Below, piece by piece: positions 41,303 through 51,046 of a stretch of DNA of 64,000 bases (within the stretch, counting starts at the first letter, position 1; every line of letters begins with the position of its first letter). The DNA is taken from contig JAGXSU010000084.1 in assembly GCA_018333785.1 (NCBI GenBank), forward strand, positions 1 through 64,000, read 5' to 3'. The notes under the pieces are model-generated. The model did no database searches. It was not told where the DNA came from and saw only the letters and a program-made list of their open reading frames with translations. The stretch comes from Methylomicrobium sp. (lineage in GTDB: Bacteria; Pseudomonadota; Gammaproteobacteria; Methylococcales; Methylomonadaceae). A program made the translations under genes and the position numbers.

Positions 41303-43393
41303 TCAAAGTAACTTATTCTCGAAAACCACCACTGTTTTGGAGGGAACTACATAATGAGAGCCCGGAAAAACGTGCTGCTGATCCGGTGAAATAATATCTT
41401 CAGGAGAAGCTAATGATGTATCAACCGACAAACACCAGCCTCTAGCTTCAATAACAGGCAATTCGATTCTCAAATCGGTATCACCCATGTTAAAAGCGAC
41501 ATGAAGATCGGTTTCGTCTGCCTCCATCCCTGCCAAAGTAAAAACCAGGTGTCTGGCCTCATGGTTTTCCCATTCAGGTGCCGTCCACAATAAATCCCCA
41601 TGCCAGGCAATATCAGGAATGTTCCGTTCCGGTAAGACTTGACCGGTCAAAAAGTTACGGCGCATCAACGATGAATGTCTTTTGCGTAGCGCAATCATCA
41701 TTTTGACAAAGCGTAAAATATCGGCATTCCTATCGGTCATTGACCAATCCAGCCAGGTTATCGCATTATCCTGACAATAGCCGTTGTTGTTACCTCGCTG
41801 GGAATTTAAAAACTCATCCCCGGCCAATAACATCGGAACCCCCTGACTCAACAATAAAACGGTATAAACATTTTTTACCTGCTTCCTTCTTGTTGCCAAT
41901 ATAGCAGGATCAGCCGTCTCGCCTTCACACCCGTAGTTATAACTTAAACTGTTGTTACAACCGTCACGATTACCTTCACCATTGGCTTCATTATGTTTTT
42001 CGTTATAACTGACCAGATCGTTTAACGTAAAACCATCGTGACAGGTGACAAAATTAATTCCGCTAATGGGCAATCGGCCCTGCGATTCATACAGATCTCC
42101 GCTGCCGCAGATTCGCGTAGCCAATTCCTTTATCTGACCTAAATCGCCGCGAATAAAACGACGCACGACATCGCGGTAGCGCCCGTTCCATTCAGCCCAC
42201 CGATAACCCGGAAAACTGCCAACCTGGTAAAGTCCAGCTGCATCCCATGCTTCAGCGATAAGTTTGGTTCTGGCCAACTGTTCAGAAAGCTCAATACCCC
42301 AGAGTACCGGCGGATCATGCAAAACGGCTCCGGACTCGCCTCGCGCCAACGCACTGGCCAAATCGAAACGAAATCCGTCGACATGCATTTCTCTCACCCA
42401 GTATTCAAGACAACTGATAATGAATCGGGAAACCAGGGGATGGTTTGCATTAAGCGTGTTACCGCAACCGGTATAGTCAAGAAAGATACTCTTGTCATAA
42501 GAATCCAGGTGATAGTAAACATCCCCGGCTATGCCTTTGAAATTAATCACAGGCCCATGGGTTCCAGCCTCGGAAGTATGATTAAACACCACATCCAGAA
42601 TAATTCCGATACCGGCTTTATGCAGGGCTTTGACCAGATCTTTAAACTCAACCAAATGTGTGCCCTGCTCCGGCGTCACACAAAAGCCCGGATGCGGACT
42701 GAAAAAACTGTGCGTGCTGTAGCCCCAATAATTTCTCAGACCCAATGCGGCAGTTCCGGAAGGCACATCTTGCTCATCGAAAGCCATCACAGGCAATAGC
42801 TCGACGTGAGTAATGCCGAGTTCTTTCAGATAAGGTATCTTTTCTATCAACCCGGCAAAAGTACCTGGTTTATCAACCTGAGCCGAAGGATGACGGGTAA
42901 ATCCGCCGACATGCAGCTCATAAACGATCGCCTTCTGGCTTCTGATGTTATAAGGCTTGTCACCTTCCCATTCGTATTCATCATCAACCACGACACAGCG
43001 CATCGATCTGTTTAGGTTGTCACCCGGTTGACACGCTGCACCCCGGTCCCAATTTTTTTGACTGATCGCTCTGGCCCAAGGATCCAGTATCTGCTTTTGC
43101 TTATCAAAACGAAGTCCACGTCCGGCAGGATCATAAGGCCCATCAATTCGCCAGGTATACCAGGTGCCTAAAGGTAATTCCTTGACAAAGACATGCCAGG
43201 AAAAGAATGTCCGGTTTTCTTGTTCCAAGATAATGACTTGAAAGGGGTACTCACTTTCTGAGCTTTCGAACAAAAACAATTCTACAGACGTGGCAAACCG
43301 GCTGAATATTGAAAAGTTCACGCCACCACTGTTCGGCTTGGCTCCTAATGGATAAGGATTTCCAGGATTTAAACTGTACTGTTTTTTATGCAT
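41303..43393 (-). CDS. glgX: Glycogen debranching enzyme GlgX-type
   Basis: Isoamylase/GH13 motifs: DVVFNHT, DGFRFDLASAL, LIAEAWDA, FVTCHDGFTLNDLVSYNEKHNEANGEGNRDG. Confidence 0.93.
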   Translation of the reverse strand: MHKKQYSLNPGNPYPLGAKPNSGGVNFSIFSRFATSVELFLFESSESEYPFQVIILEQENRTFFSWHVFVKELPLGTWYTWRIDGPYDPAGRGLRFDKQKQILDPWARAISQKNWDRGAACQPGDNLNRSMRCVVVDDEYEWEGDKPYNIRSQKAIVYELHVGGFTRHPSAQVDKPGTFAGLIEKIPYLKELGITHVELLPVMAFDEQDVPSGTAALGLRNYWGYSTHSFFSPHPGFCVTPEQGTHLVEFKDLVKALHKAGIGIILDVVFNHTSEAGTHGPVINFKGIAGDVYYHLDSYDKSIFLDYTGCGNTLNANHPLVSRFIISCLEYWVREMHVDGFRFDLASALARGESGAVLHDPPVLWGIELSEQLARTKLIAEAWDAAGLYQVGSFPGYRWAEWNGRYRDVVRRFIRGDLGQIKELATRICGSGDLYESQGRLPISGINFVTCHDGFTLNDLVSYNEKHNEANGEGNRDGCNNSLSYNYGCEGETADPAILATRRKQVKNVYTVLLLSQGVPMLLAGDEFLNSQRGNNNGYCQDNAITWLDWSMTDRNADILRFVKMMIALRKRHSSLMRRNFLTGQVLPERNIPDIAWHGDLLWTAPEWENHEARHLVFTLAGMEADETDLHVAFNMGDTDLRIELPVIEARGWCLSVDTSLASPEDIISPDQQHVFPGSHYVVPSKTVVVFENKLL

Positions 43394-43617
43394 TTGTTTT
43401 TTACCCTACCTAATTCCAAGCGACTAAAATAGCATAAATAGCTATAAGGGGTTGCACTTACGTGAGTTAGAATACTCAAAATGTATTCGATCTACAACAT
43501 TGAGAATAGGCTTAATACAGACCCATTGAATACTCAGACCAAACCTACTGACAATTTAACAAAAAGCGCTACAATCTTCTAAAAAGACCCATACAGCCTT
43601 GTAAAAAGGTTATCATT

Positions 43618-44985
43618 TTGAATGTTATTTCATCCAGCCTTAGGTTTATGACTAAACAAACGAATTTTAGTACATTATGTGCAGCGCTCATGCTACTCAT
43701 AACGACTCAGACCACTGCTTTTGCAGAAAACTTATCCGACATATACGCATTAGCACTTGAACACGACCCTGTTCTAAAACAAAGCGCAGCCCGGCAAGCA
43801 GCCAGTTTGGAATCACGCGCACAAGGATTAGCACGGTTTTTTCCGACGATTTCAGTGACAGCCAGCAGCAGCAGGGACAGGCTAAACAGTAAAAAAAACA
43901 CGTTCCAGGGCTCAGGTGTTCAAAACTATTGGAATAACACCGTTAACGCCAATTTGAAGCAACCGGTTTTTCATTGGGATCACTGGATACAACTCAGCCA
44001 ATCGGATAATCAAATCGCTCAGGCAGAGGCTAATTACAAGGCTGAAGAACAGAACCTGATTGTTAAAATCAGCGAGGCTTATTTCAATGTGCTGGGTGCC
44101 CAGGATAATCTCGAATTTACCACCTCCGAAAAAAATGCCATTGCCCGGCAGCTCGATCAGGCCAATCAACGTTTTGAAGTAGGCATCATTGCCATCACGG
44201 ATGTACATGAGGCAAAAGCTGCCCATGATCTGGCTCTCGCCAACGAAATTGAGGCCGAGAACAATCTGGACAACAAAAAAGAGGCCTTAAAAGAAATCAT
44301 CGGTGAATACGAGCCCCAACTCGATCGTCTGCGCGAAGAACTGAATTTATCCAGTCCCGAGCCCAAGGACATTGAAAGCTGGAAGGAGACTGCCCGGGAA
44401 AACAATCTCCGGATAATTGCAGCGCTGAATCAAGCCGAATATGCCAGAAAAACCATTGATGTCCAAAACAGCGGGCATATGCCCCAAGTCGATATTATTG
44501 GCTCTTATGGGGCTTCGGATAATACCGCAAACTTCGGCTTACGCGGTGATACCCAAAGTATAGGGCTGCAGGTTAATGTTCCTTTGTTTGAAGGCGGCAT
44601 GGTGATGTCGCGCGCACGTCAAGCCAGACAAGAATATGAAGAAGCCAAAGAGAAACTGATCGAAGCTCAACGCGCTGTGACGCGCGAGGTAAAAGACGCC
44701 TACCGGGGCGTGGTTAGCAACATCAGCCGAGTTGACGCCCTGAAAGCGTCGGTCATATCAGCAGAAAGCGCTCTGGAAGCGACCGAGGCCGGATTTGAAG
44801 TAGGCACACGGACCATGGTCGATGTACTTGCTGAACAAAGATCGCTTTACAGGGCCAAACGCGATTATGCGCGTAGCCGATACGATTATTTTATCAACTC
44901 AATCAAGCTGAAGAGTGCTTCGAGCAATCTGACCCAAGCCGATATAGAAGCGATAGACACGGTTCTAGTCAAATCGTCAAATTAA
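43618..44985 (+). CDS. tolC: TolC family outer membrane protein
   Basis: Signal peptide, LSDIYALALEHDPVLKQSAARQAA, TolC duplicated coiled-coil pattern, EAGFEVGTRTMVDVLAEQRSLYRAKRDYA. Confidence 0.92.
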   Translation: MNVISSSLRFMTKQTNFSTLCAALMLLITTQTTAFAENLSDIYALALEHDPVLKQSAARQAASLESRAQGLARFFPTISVTASSSRDRLNSKKNTFQGSGVQNYWNNTVNANLKQPVFHWDHWIQLSQSDNQIAQAEANYKAEEQNLIVKISEAYFNVLGAQDNLEFTTSEKNAIARQLDQANQRFEVGIIAITDVHEAKAAHDLALANEIEAENNLDNKKEALKEIIGEYEPQLDRLREELNLSSPEPKDIESWKETARENNLRIIAALNQAEYARKTIDVQNSGHMPQVDIIGSYGASDNTANFGLRGDTQSIGLQVNVPLFEGGMVMSRARQARQEYEEAKEKLIEAQRAVTREVKDAYRGVVSNISRVDALKASVISAESALEATEAGFEVGTRTMVDVLAEQRSLYRAKRDYARSRYDYFINSIKLKSASSNLTQADIEAIDTVLVKSSN

Positions 44986-45104
44986 TTCTTTTTGCAAAAG
45001 CGTAAAGACAGGCCGGATTTTTCTAATGATTCGGCATCCGGCCTTTTGATTTTCAGATGATAAAGGCTTTTCGGCTCATAACTAACTCTTTATCTCTGGC
45101 CAAC

Positions 45105-45180
45105 AACGCCATTTCGTCAGGGATTGGCCGAAATCCAGGTCTCATGGCACTTGATGCCCGTTTCCGGACGGACATGACGA
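45105..45180. repeat. Degenerate copy of the dispersed CAGGGATTGCCGG-type repeat core
   Basis: gtcagggattggccgaaatccaggtctcatggcacttgatgcccgtttccggacggacatgacg resembles the cores in E1 and E2. Confidence 0.5.
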
Positions 45181-45190
45181 ACTTATAGAT

Positions 45191-45934
45191 TTAGTCTGGT
45201 TTACAAGCCGTTACCAAGGCGTTGACCGCCATCCGATGCTTCAGCTCGATCGAGATAAAACCAGCTACGGCTAATTGCTCCAAAGCCGCCGTTTCGCGCA
45301 TGACATGGTTTTGTGATTCATCATTAAACAGATGGACTATCCACTGTTCGAGCACATCCAATTTGTTCTCGCCAATTAAAACTTTAAAATATCCGCCGAT
45401 TTCTTCCTGAACAGAGCGCGTATGCGCTTTGATATCATCCAGAGCGTATCTGTCGCCATTGATAAACTGGCCGGACGGCTTCAAAACGCGGTAAATTTCC
45501 TTGATCACCTTATCCCTGTAAGTTTGATCAAAATTATGAATCGTGTAAGCCGAAGCGACCACATCAATACTGTTTTCCTCCATACCGCGCAGTGCCGACA
45601 ACGCATCGTTACCGCAAAAATCAAGTTTCCGGTCCGCCACCCATTGTTTCAAGTTCTCTTTGGCTTGGTTCTGCATGATGGGTTCGTTATCGACACTGAT
45701 GATTTCCAGATCGGCTCGAGACGTCAGAATTGACAGGGTGGTGATACCGGTACCTCCACCCAATTCGACAACTTTGAGCTTTTCACCTTTACTGGCCGCA
45801 GAATATTGGCCCACATAATGCCCTACCCATCGACTCATTTCAGTCGCTAAGGGGCAAATGAGCTTTAACGTTTCATAATCTTTGCCGATGGCATCGGAAA
45901 ACAGGGCATCATAAGGCAGTCTCTCGTTCATCAA
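45191..45934 (-). CDS. Class I SAM-dependent methyltransferase
   Basis: KVVELGGGTGITTLSIL, VVASAYTIHNFDQ, EIYRVLKPSGQFINGD. Confidence 0.88.
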   Translation of the reverse strand: MMNERLPYDALFSDAIGKDYETLKLICPLATEMSRWVGHYVGQYSAASKGEKLKVVELGGGTGITTLSILTSRADLEIISVDNEPIMQNQAKENLKQWVADRKLDFCGNDALSALRGMEENSIDVVASAYTIHNFDQTYRDKVIKEIYRVLKPSGQFINGDRYALDDIKAHTRSVQEEIGGYFKVLIGENKLDVLEQWIVHLFNDESQNHVMRETAALEQLAVAGFISIELKHRMAVNALVTACKPD

Positions 45935-46242
45935 TGTTTTTCCTTTTGTCTTTTTTCATAGGCGGCCATCTGTTCCGGAGTCGCTGCCAGCTGATACTGC
46001 TCTTTCCATTCGGCATAAGGCATGCCGTAAACCTTATCTCTGGCTTGCTCGTAATCAATGTCTACACCTTTTTCCTTGGCGGCTTCGGCATACCATTTAG
46101 CAAGACAGTTACGGCAAAAATCGGCAAGAATCATCAATTCGATGTTCTGAACTTCAGGATGATTCTGAAGATGGGTCAGCAAACTCCTAAAAGCAGCGGC
46201 TTCCAATTCGGTTTCTATCTGTTTGTCCACAGTTGACTCCAA
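45931..46242 (-). CDS. DUF1244 family protein
   Basis: AAFRSLLTHLQNHPEVQNIELMILADFCRNCLAKWYAEAAKEKG...VYGMPYAEWKEQYQ. Confidence 0.85.
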   Translation of the reverse strand: MESTVDKQIETELEAAAFRSLLTHLQNHPEVQNIELMILADFCRNCLAKWYAEAAKEKGVDIDYEQARDKVYGMPYAEWKEQYQLAATPEQMAAYEKRQKEKH

Positions 46243-46339
46243 AAAATCATGATTCTATCAGAACACCTTTTCAGACATGTACAATATGCCTTAAAGATTT
46301 TACAATGTGCCTCGATTTTCTGGTAAAACGTCGTCCAAA

Positions 46340-46681
46340 ATGGAAATACATGGTTCATCCGTCAATTACGCTGCAATTCGGTCATCTGGCCGGACTGTCG
46401 AGCAGACTGATGCCGTTCATAATCAAACAAAAAAAGAAAAACAGACACATACGCCAGCGCAAGAGAATTTGGCGCCCAACCAATCTCAAACACCGGAACA
46501 AGTTGAAGCTTTATTGGATAATTCCGGACTTAGCTCGTTAGCCGAACCAAATTCCGACTTATTCAATACACCGACCGATAACAGAACGTTGAACGCCATC
46601 AAAGCCTATCACCAACAAGCGACTGCGCCTTTAAAAGAGCAAAGAGCCGAGTTAGTGTCAGGTATTGATCTTTATGCCTAA
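46340..46681 (+). CDS. Small hypothetical protein
   Basis: 113-aa ORF MEIHGSSVNYAAIRSSG...TLNAIKAYHQQATAPLKEQRAELVSGIDLYA; no family recognised. Confidence 0.5.
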   Translation: MEIHGSSVNYAAIRSSGRTVEQTDAVHNQTKKEKQTHTPAQENLAPNQSQTPEQVEALLDNSGLSSLAEPNSDLFNTPTDNRTLNAIKAYHQQATAPLKEQRAELVSGIDLYA

Positions 46682-46699
46682 CCTCTAATAATTGACTGC

Positions 46700-47236
46700 A
46701 TGAAACAGCTTTTAGAATTTTTCCCCATCATCCTGTTTTTTATCGCTTACAAGCTTTATGACATCTATGTCGCCACTGCAACAGTCATCGTGGCAACAAT
46801 CATTCAGGTTGCCATAACCTGGCTCAAATACCGTAAAGTTGAAAAAATGCAGTGGATTACGTTAATCCTGCTTGTCGTCATGGGCGGAGCAACCATCTAC
46901 TTGCAGAATGAACAGTTTATCAAATGGAAGCTATCCATCATTGAATGGTTATTTGGCGTGGCCTTTTTAGGCAGTCAATTCTTCGGTGAAAAAACGTTCA
47001 TAGAACGCATCATGTCAGCCAACCTTGACCTGCCCAAAGTCATCTGGAAACGGCTGAATCTGATGTGGGCGCTGTTTTTTATCAGCGTAGGTTTTATCAA
47101 TCTCTATGTCATGTTCCGATTTAATACGGATGACTGGGTTAATTTCAAAACTTTCGGAGTTCCTGCTCTGATGGTTTTATTTATCGGCCTGCAAATGATT
47201 TATCTTTACCGCTATGTTCCTGATAACAAGGAGTAA
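46700..47236 (+). CDS. yciB: Septation protein A / YciB inner membrane protein
   Basis: FFPIILFFIAYKLYDIYVATATVIVATIIQV...LGSQFFGEKTFIERIM. Confidence 0.93.
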   Translation: MKQLLEFFPIILFFIAYKLYDIYVATATVIVATIIQVAITWLKYRKVEKMQWITLILLVVMGGATIYLQNEQFIKWKLSIIEWLFGVAFLGSQFFGEKTFIERIMSANLDLPKVIWKRLNLMWALFFISVGFINLYVMFRFNTDDWVNFKTFGVPALMVLFIGLQMIYLYRYVPDNKE

Positions 47237-47239
47237 TTT

Positions 47240-47542
47240 GTGTTATATAGCATTACCTGCGTCGATGTTGAAAACAGTCTGGACAAACGATTGAGTGTCA
47301 GACCCCATCATTTACAAAGACTGGAAGCACTTCAAAATGAAGGCAGACTTATCCTGGCCGGTCCGAACCCTGCAATCGATGCTGAAAATCCCGGAGAAGC
47401 AGGATTTACAGGAAGCCTGATTGTCGCCGAATTCGACAGTCAGTCGGAAGCCGAAGCTTGGGCTGCCGAAGATCCTTATGTTTATGCCGGCGTCTATGCC
47501 ACCGTTTCAATCAAACCATTTAAAAAGGTATTTCCCCAATGA
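47240..47542 (+). CDS. yciI: YciI family protein
   Basis: [45 protein letters not shown]...[13 protein letters not shown]. Confidence 0.92.
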   Translation: MLYSITCVDVENSLDKRLSVRPHHLQRLEALQNEGRLILAGPNPAIDAENPGEAGFTGSLIVAEFDSQSEAEAWAAEDPYVYAGVYATVSIKPFKKVFPQ

Positions 47543-47823
47543 TCACTGAGCTGATTAAAAAAGCATTAACGGCTGAACTTCAACCCCAGCAATTAGAGAT
47601 TATCGATAACAGCGCTGCCCATGCAGGCCATGCCGGTGCGGCATCCGGTGGCGGTCATTATCATGTCACTATTGTTGCGGATGCTTTTGAAGGCAAGTCG
47701 ATGGTTCAACGCCACCAATTGATTTACAAAGCCCTGGGCGACATGATGAAACAACAGATTCATGCCTTGGGTATTAACGCAATTTCTCCAACTGAATATA
47801 CAAAGGAAGCTATAAATGAATAA
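47539..47823 (+). CDS. BolA family protein
   Basis: [50 protein letters not shown]. Confidence 0.93.
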   Translation: MITELIKKALTAELQPQQLEIIDNSAAHAGHAGAASGGGHYHVTIVADAFEGKSMVQRHQLIYKALGDMMKQQIHALGINAISPTEYTKEAINE

Positions 47824-48874
47824 AAGAATCATTCCATTACTGCTCGCCGGTTCAGGCCTGTTAGCTGCCTGTGACGCACAACAGCAAGCATCCGCTCCCG
47901 CTGCTCCTGCAGTTAATAAAGCGGATGCTGTCGCTGAAGTTAACGGTCAATACATCAGCAAATCAGCGCTGGCAAATCTGGAAAGTGAAATTGCAGAACG
48001 CAGCCAGGGACAAACTTTCCCTAAGGACAAACTGGTTGAAGAACTGGTACAGCGCGAATTATTGGTGCAGGAAGCCCTAAAAAAACAATTGGATAAGTCG
48101 CCTGAAATAGTCGAAAAACTGGAACAGGCTAAAAGATCGTTACTGGCTCAAGCGGCATTGCAAGACTACTTAAAGGCCAAGCCTATTACTGACGAAGAAA
48201 TGAAAGCCGAATACGACAAGAATGTCGGTGGCGCCAACAGTATGGAATATAAAGCCAGCCATATTCTGGTTAAAACCAAAGAAGAAGCTGAAAAACTGAT
48301 TCAAGAGTTGGACAAAGGCGCCAATTTCAAAGAATTGGCTAAAAAGAACTCCACTGATCCGGCAGGCGCCGAAGGCGGAGATCTAGGCTGGTTCGTACAA
48401 ACACAAATGGTACCGCCTTTTTCTGAAGCCGTAGTTGCATTGGAAAATGGAAAATATACCAAAACGCCAATCGAAACACAGTTTGGCTGGCATGTAATCT
48501 TGCGTGAAGACGCTCGTGCACAAGCTGTTCCACCTTTAGAAGCCGTCAAAGAACAGTTGGTACCGTTCTTACAACGTCAACGCATTCAAACCATGCTGGA
48601 AACCTTGCGCAGCCAAGCCAAAGTGGAAATTTTACTGCCAAAAGAAGCACCAAAAGCTGAACCTGCTCCTGCATTAGCGCCACCTGCAGAGAGTGCGAGC
48701 CCTGAACAAGCTGCGCCTCCAGCCGATACAGCCGCTCCTGAAGCAGCTAAACCCGCAGAACCGACACACGCTGCCGATGCTGCAAAACCTGCTGAAACTG
48801 AAGCCCCAAAACCAGCTGAACCGGATGCTGCTCCAGCACCCCAACCTGCTGAAGCTGGCGAAGCAAAACAGTAA
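47816..48874 (+). CDS. Parvulin-type peptidylprolyl isomerase lipoprotein with Ala/Pro/Glu-rich C-terminal tail
   Basis: Lipobox LLAACDA; ASHILVKTKEEAEKLIQELDKGANFKELAKKNSTDPAGAEGGDLGWF; low-complexity tail after about residue 280. Confidence 0.9.
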   Translation: MNKRIIPLLLAGSGLLAACDAQQQASAPAAPAVNKADAVAEVNGQYISKSALANLESEIAERSQGQTFPKDKLVEELVQRELLVQEALKKQLDKSPEIVEKLEQAKRSLLAQAALQDYLKAKPITDEEMKAEYDKNVGGANSMEYKASHILVKTKEEAEKLIQELDKGANFKELAKKNSTDPAGAEGGDLGWFVQTQMVPPFSEAVVALENGKYTKTPIETQFGWHVILREDARAQAVPPLEAVKEQLVPFLQRQRIQTMLETLRSQAKVEILLPKEAPKAEPAPALAPPAESASPEQAAPPADTAAPEAAKPAEPTHAADAAKPAETEAPKPAEPDAAPAPQPAEAGEAKQ

Positions 48875-49027
48875 TAGGTTCAAAACCAAAGCGGAAAAGA
48901 AATTCAGCTGAATTTCTTAAAGGGGCGCAGAATCATCTGCGCTCCTTGCTTTAAATATATCTGAACGGAATATTAATTTTACAGAAACATCCCTACAGAA
49001 CACTGACGGCTCTCCTTCTTGCGCTTT

Positions 49028-49222
49028 CCTGATTAAAAAAGTTGTTTCAGCTAACTATTCGGACGCGTCATTCCGACAGGGATTGCCGGAGCCGTCAGAC
49101 CGCGTTAGCGAATTCAGGTCACATGGATAGCTCGAAGCTTACCATCCATGGCACTGGATGCCCGATTCCCGACGGGCATGACGGTCGCTTATTGATTTAG
49201 CTGAAACAGCTTGCTAATCAGG
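49028..49222. repeat. MITE-like repeat family A, element E2 (195 bp) with 8-bp TSD
   Basis: Arms CCTGATTAAAAAAGTTGTTTCAGCTAA / TTAGCTGAAACAGCTTGCTAATCAGG flanked by exact TGCGCTTT (49020-49027 and 49223-49230); core shares cagggattgccgg...gaccgcgtta with E1. Confidence 0.8.
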
Positions 49223-49245
49223 TGCGCTTTTGAGGGAACACAGCC

Positions 49246-50991
49246 TCAAAGCATTTTTTCCACATAGTGAATGATCATCTGCACAGTCCGGTTACCCCGG
49301 TATTCATTGATATCCAGCCGGTAAGCGGCATTGATTTGCCTTACACCCAGCCACTGTTCAGGCTGCTCTATAAAAAAGACAATCGCATCAATCAACTGTT
49401 GACCTGCCGTTTGCCGCAGAACCAGCTTCAAGTGATGCTGACCCACAATGCGGGCTTGAATCACATCAAATAAACCATGAAAAACCGGCTCGGGAAACTC
49501 CTGCCCCCAGGTTGCCGCATTCAGCACCAGCTCAGCGAATTCCAGCGTCAACTCGGTATCGGCCAACTCGCCATCCGAGTAAATTTTTTGCTCAAGATCC
49601 ATGGTCGATAAACGCCTGGCCACCATTTCGTCAAAGGCCAGTGAAAACGGGGGAAAATCATGCATTTTAAGCGTCAATCCAGCCGCCATGGCATGCCCGC
49701 CAAACTTGCTCAGCAAGTTTGGATGAGTGGCCGCAACATCACTCAACACATCCCGAATATGCACGCCGGGGATCGAACGCGCCGAACCTTTGATTTCCCC
49801 CTGCCCTGATGGCGCAAAAGCGACCACAGGCCGATGCAGCTTGTCCTTGATCCTGGACGCTAAAATGCCTATAACGCCCTGATGCCAGTTGCCATCGTAT
49901 AAACAAACCCCGGAAGGCAGATGCCGCTCGTCCAGCGCTTTCATTTCGCTTAACAGTGCCATCGCCTCAACTTTCATCTGGCCTTCAATTTCGCGTCTGT
50001 CGCTGTTCAGGTCATCGAGCTGCAGCGCAATGTCTTTAGCCAGCGCTTCATCGTCAGTCAGCAAGCATTGAATGCCCAGCGACATATCGTCCATGCGGCC
50101 TGCCGCGTTAAGCCGGGGACCCAATGCAAAGCCCAAATCCGAGGCAGACAGTGCGCTTAAATTACGTCCGGATACTTCAATTAATGCTTTAATTCCCGGA
50201 CTGCATTGGCCGGAGCGAATTCTTAGCAAGCCCTGATGCACCAGAATACGATTGACCTGATCCAGCGGCACCACATCAGCAATGGTTCCTAAAGCGACAT
50301 AATCCAGTAACTGAGCCAGATTAGGCTCTTTGATGCTTTTCTTTTCAAACCAGTTAAGTGTGCGGAGACGGCTTCTTAATGCCATTAACACATAAAACAT
50401 GACCCCCACTCCTGCCAGCGCTTTGCTTGGAAAAAGCTGGCCGGGTAAATTGGGATTGACTATCGCATCGGCTGCGGGCAACTGATCGCCGGGTAAATGA
50501 TGATCCGTAACCAGCACTTTTATACCCAGTGCTTTAGCGGCCTCAACCCCGTCAATGCTGGATATGCCGTTATCAACGGTGATGATCACATCCGGTGATT
50601 GCTGATTAACCAAGGCAACGATTTCAGGGGTTAAGCCGTAGCCGTATTCAAACCGGTTAGGTACAACGAAAGACACAGAACCTGCACCCAACAATTGAAG
50701 ACCTTTGATTGCAACCGCGCAACTGGTGGCGCCGTCGGCATCAAAATCACCCACTATCGTAATTTTTTGCTGCTGTGTCAGAGCCATCACCAAATGATCA
50801 ACCATTTGGGTCATGCCGCTTAATGCTGTGGGGGAAGGCAAATGCGCTAAAGTGCGCTCCAGTTCTTCAACCGATTTAACACCGCGACTTTTGAAAATGC
50901 GCTGCAAAACAGGGTGCAAATCGTCCAATTGCAGGCGTTTGTTGAGGATAGGCCTGGGTAATATGTTCTTTTTTACGCCTTGATAATACAT
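49246..50991 (-). CDS. recJ: Single-stranded-DNA-specific exonuclease RecJ
   Basis: GDFDADGATSCAVAI, TVDNGISS, VTDHHLPG, DYVALGTIADVVPL, FGGHAMAAGLTL. Confidence 0.95.
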   Translation of the reverse strand: MYYQGVKKNILPRPILNKRLQLDDLHPVLQRIFKSRGVKSVEELERTLAHLPSPTALSGMTQMVDHLVMALTQQQKITIVGDFDADGATSCAVAIKGLQLLGAGSVSFVVPNRFEYGYGLTPEIVALVNQQSPDVIITVDNGISSIDGVEAAKALGIKVLVTDHHLPGDQLPAADAIVNPNLPGQLFPSKALAGVGVMFYVLMALRSRLRTLNWFEKKSIKEPNLAQLLDYVALGTIADVVPLDQVNRILVHQGLLRIRSGQCSPGIKALIEVSGRNLSALSASDLGFALGPRLNAAGRMDDMSLGIQCLLTDDEALAKDIALQLDDLNSDRREIEGQMKVEAMALLSEMKALDERHLPSGVCLYDGNWHQGVIGILASRIKDKLHRPVVAFAPSGQGEIKGSARSIPGVHIRDVLSDVAATHPNLLSKFGGHAMAAGLTLKMHDFPPFSLAFDEMVARRLSTMDLEQKIYSDGELADTELTLEFAELVLNAATWGQEFPEPVFHGLFDVIQARIVGQHHLKLVLRQTAGQQLIDAIVFFIEQPEQWLGVRQINAAYRLDINEYRGNRTVQMIIHYVEKML

Positions 50992-51002
50992 GCTGCTCAA
51001 TA

Positions 51003-51029
51003 AAAAAGCCGGCAAAAGCCGGCTTTTGT
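51003..51029 (-). terminator. Intrinsic terminator downstream of thrC, upstream of recJ
   Basis: Minus strand CAAAAGCCGGC-TTTT-GCCGGCTTTTTT. Confidence 0.75.
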
Positions 51030-51046
51030 CATAGGTTGAAAGCGAC

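Noticed and set aside
45105-45180. Degenerate repeat considered as another intact family A MITE
   Set aside because: Core similarity is visible, but I could not find complementary flanking arms or a TSD, so it is only listed as a degenerate repeat.
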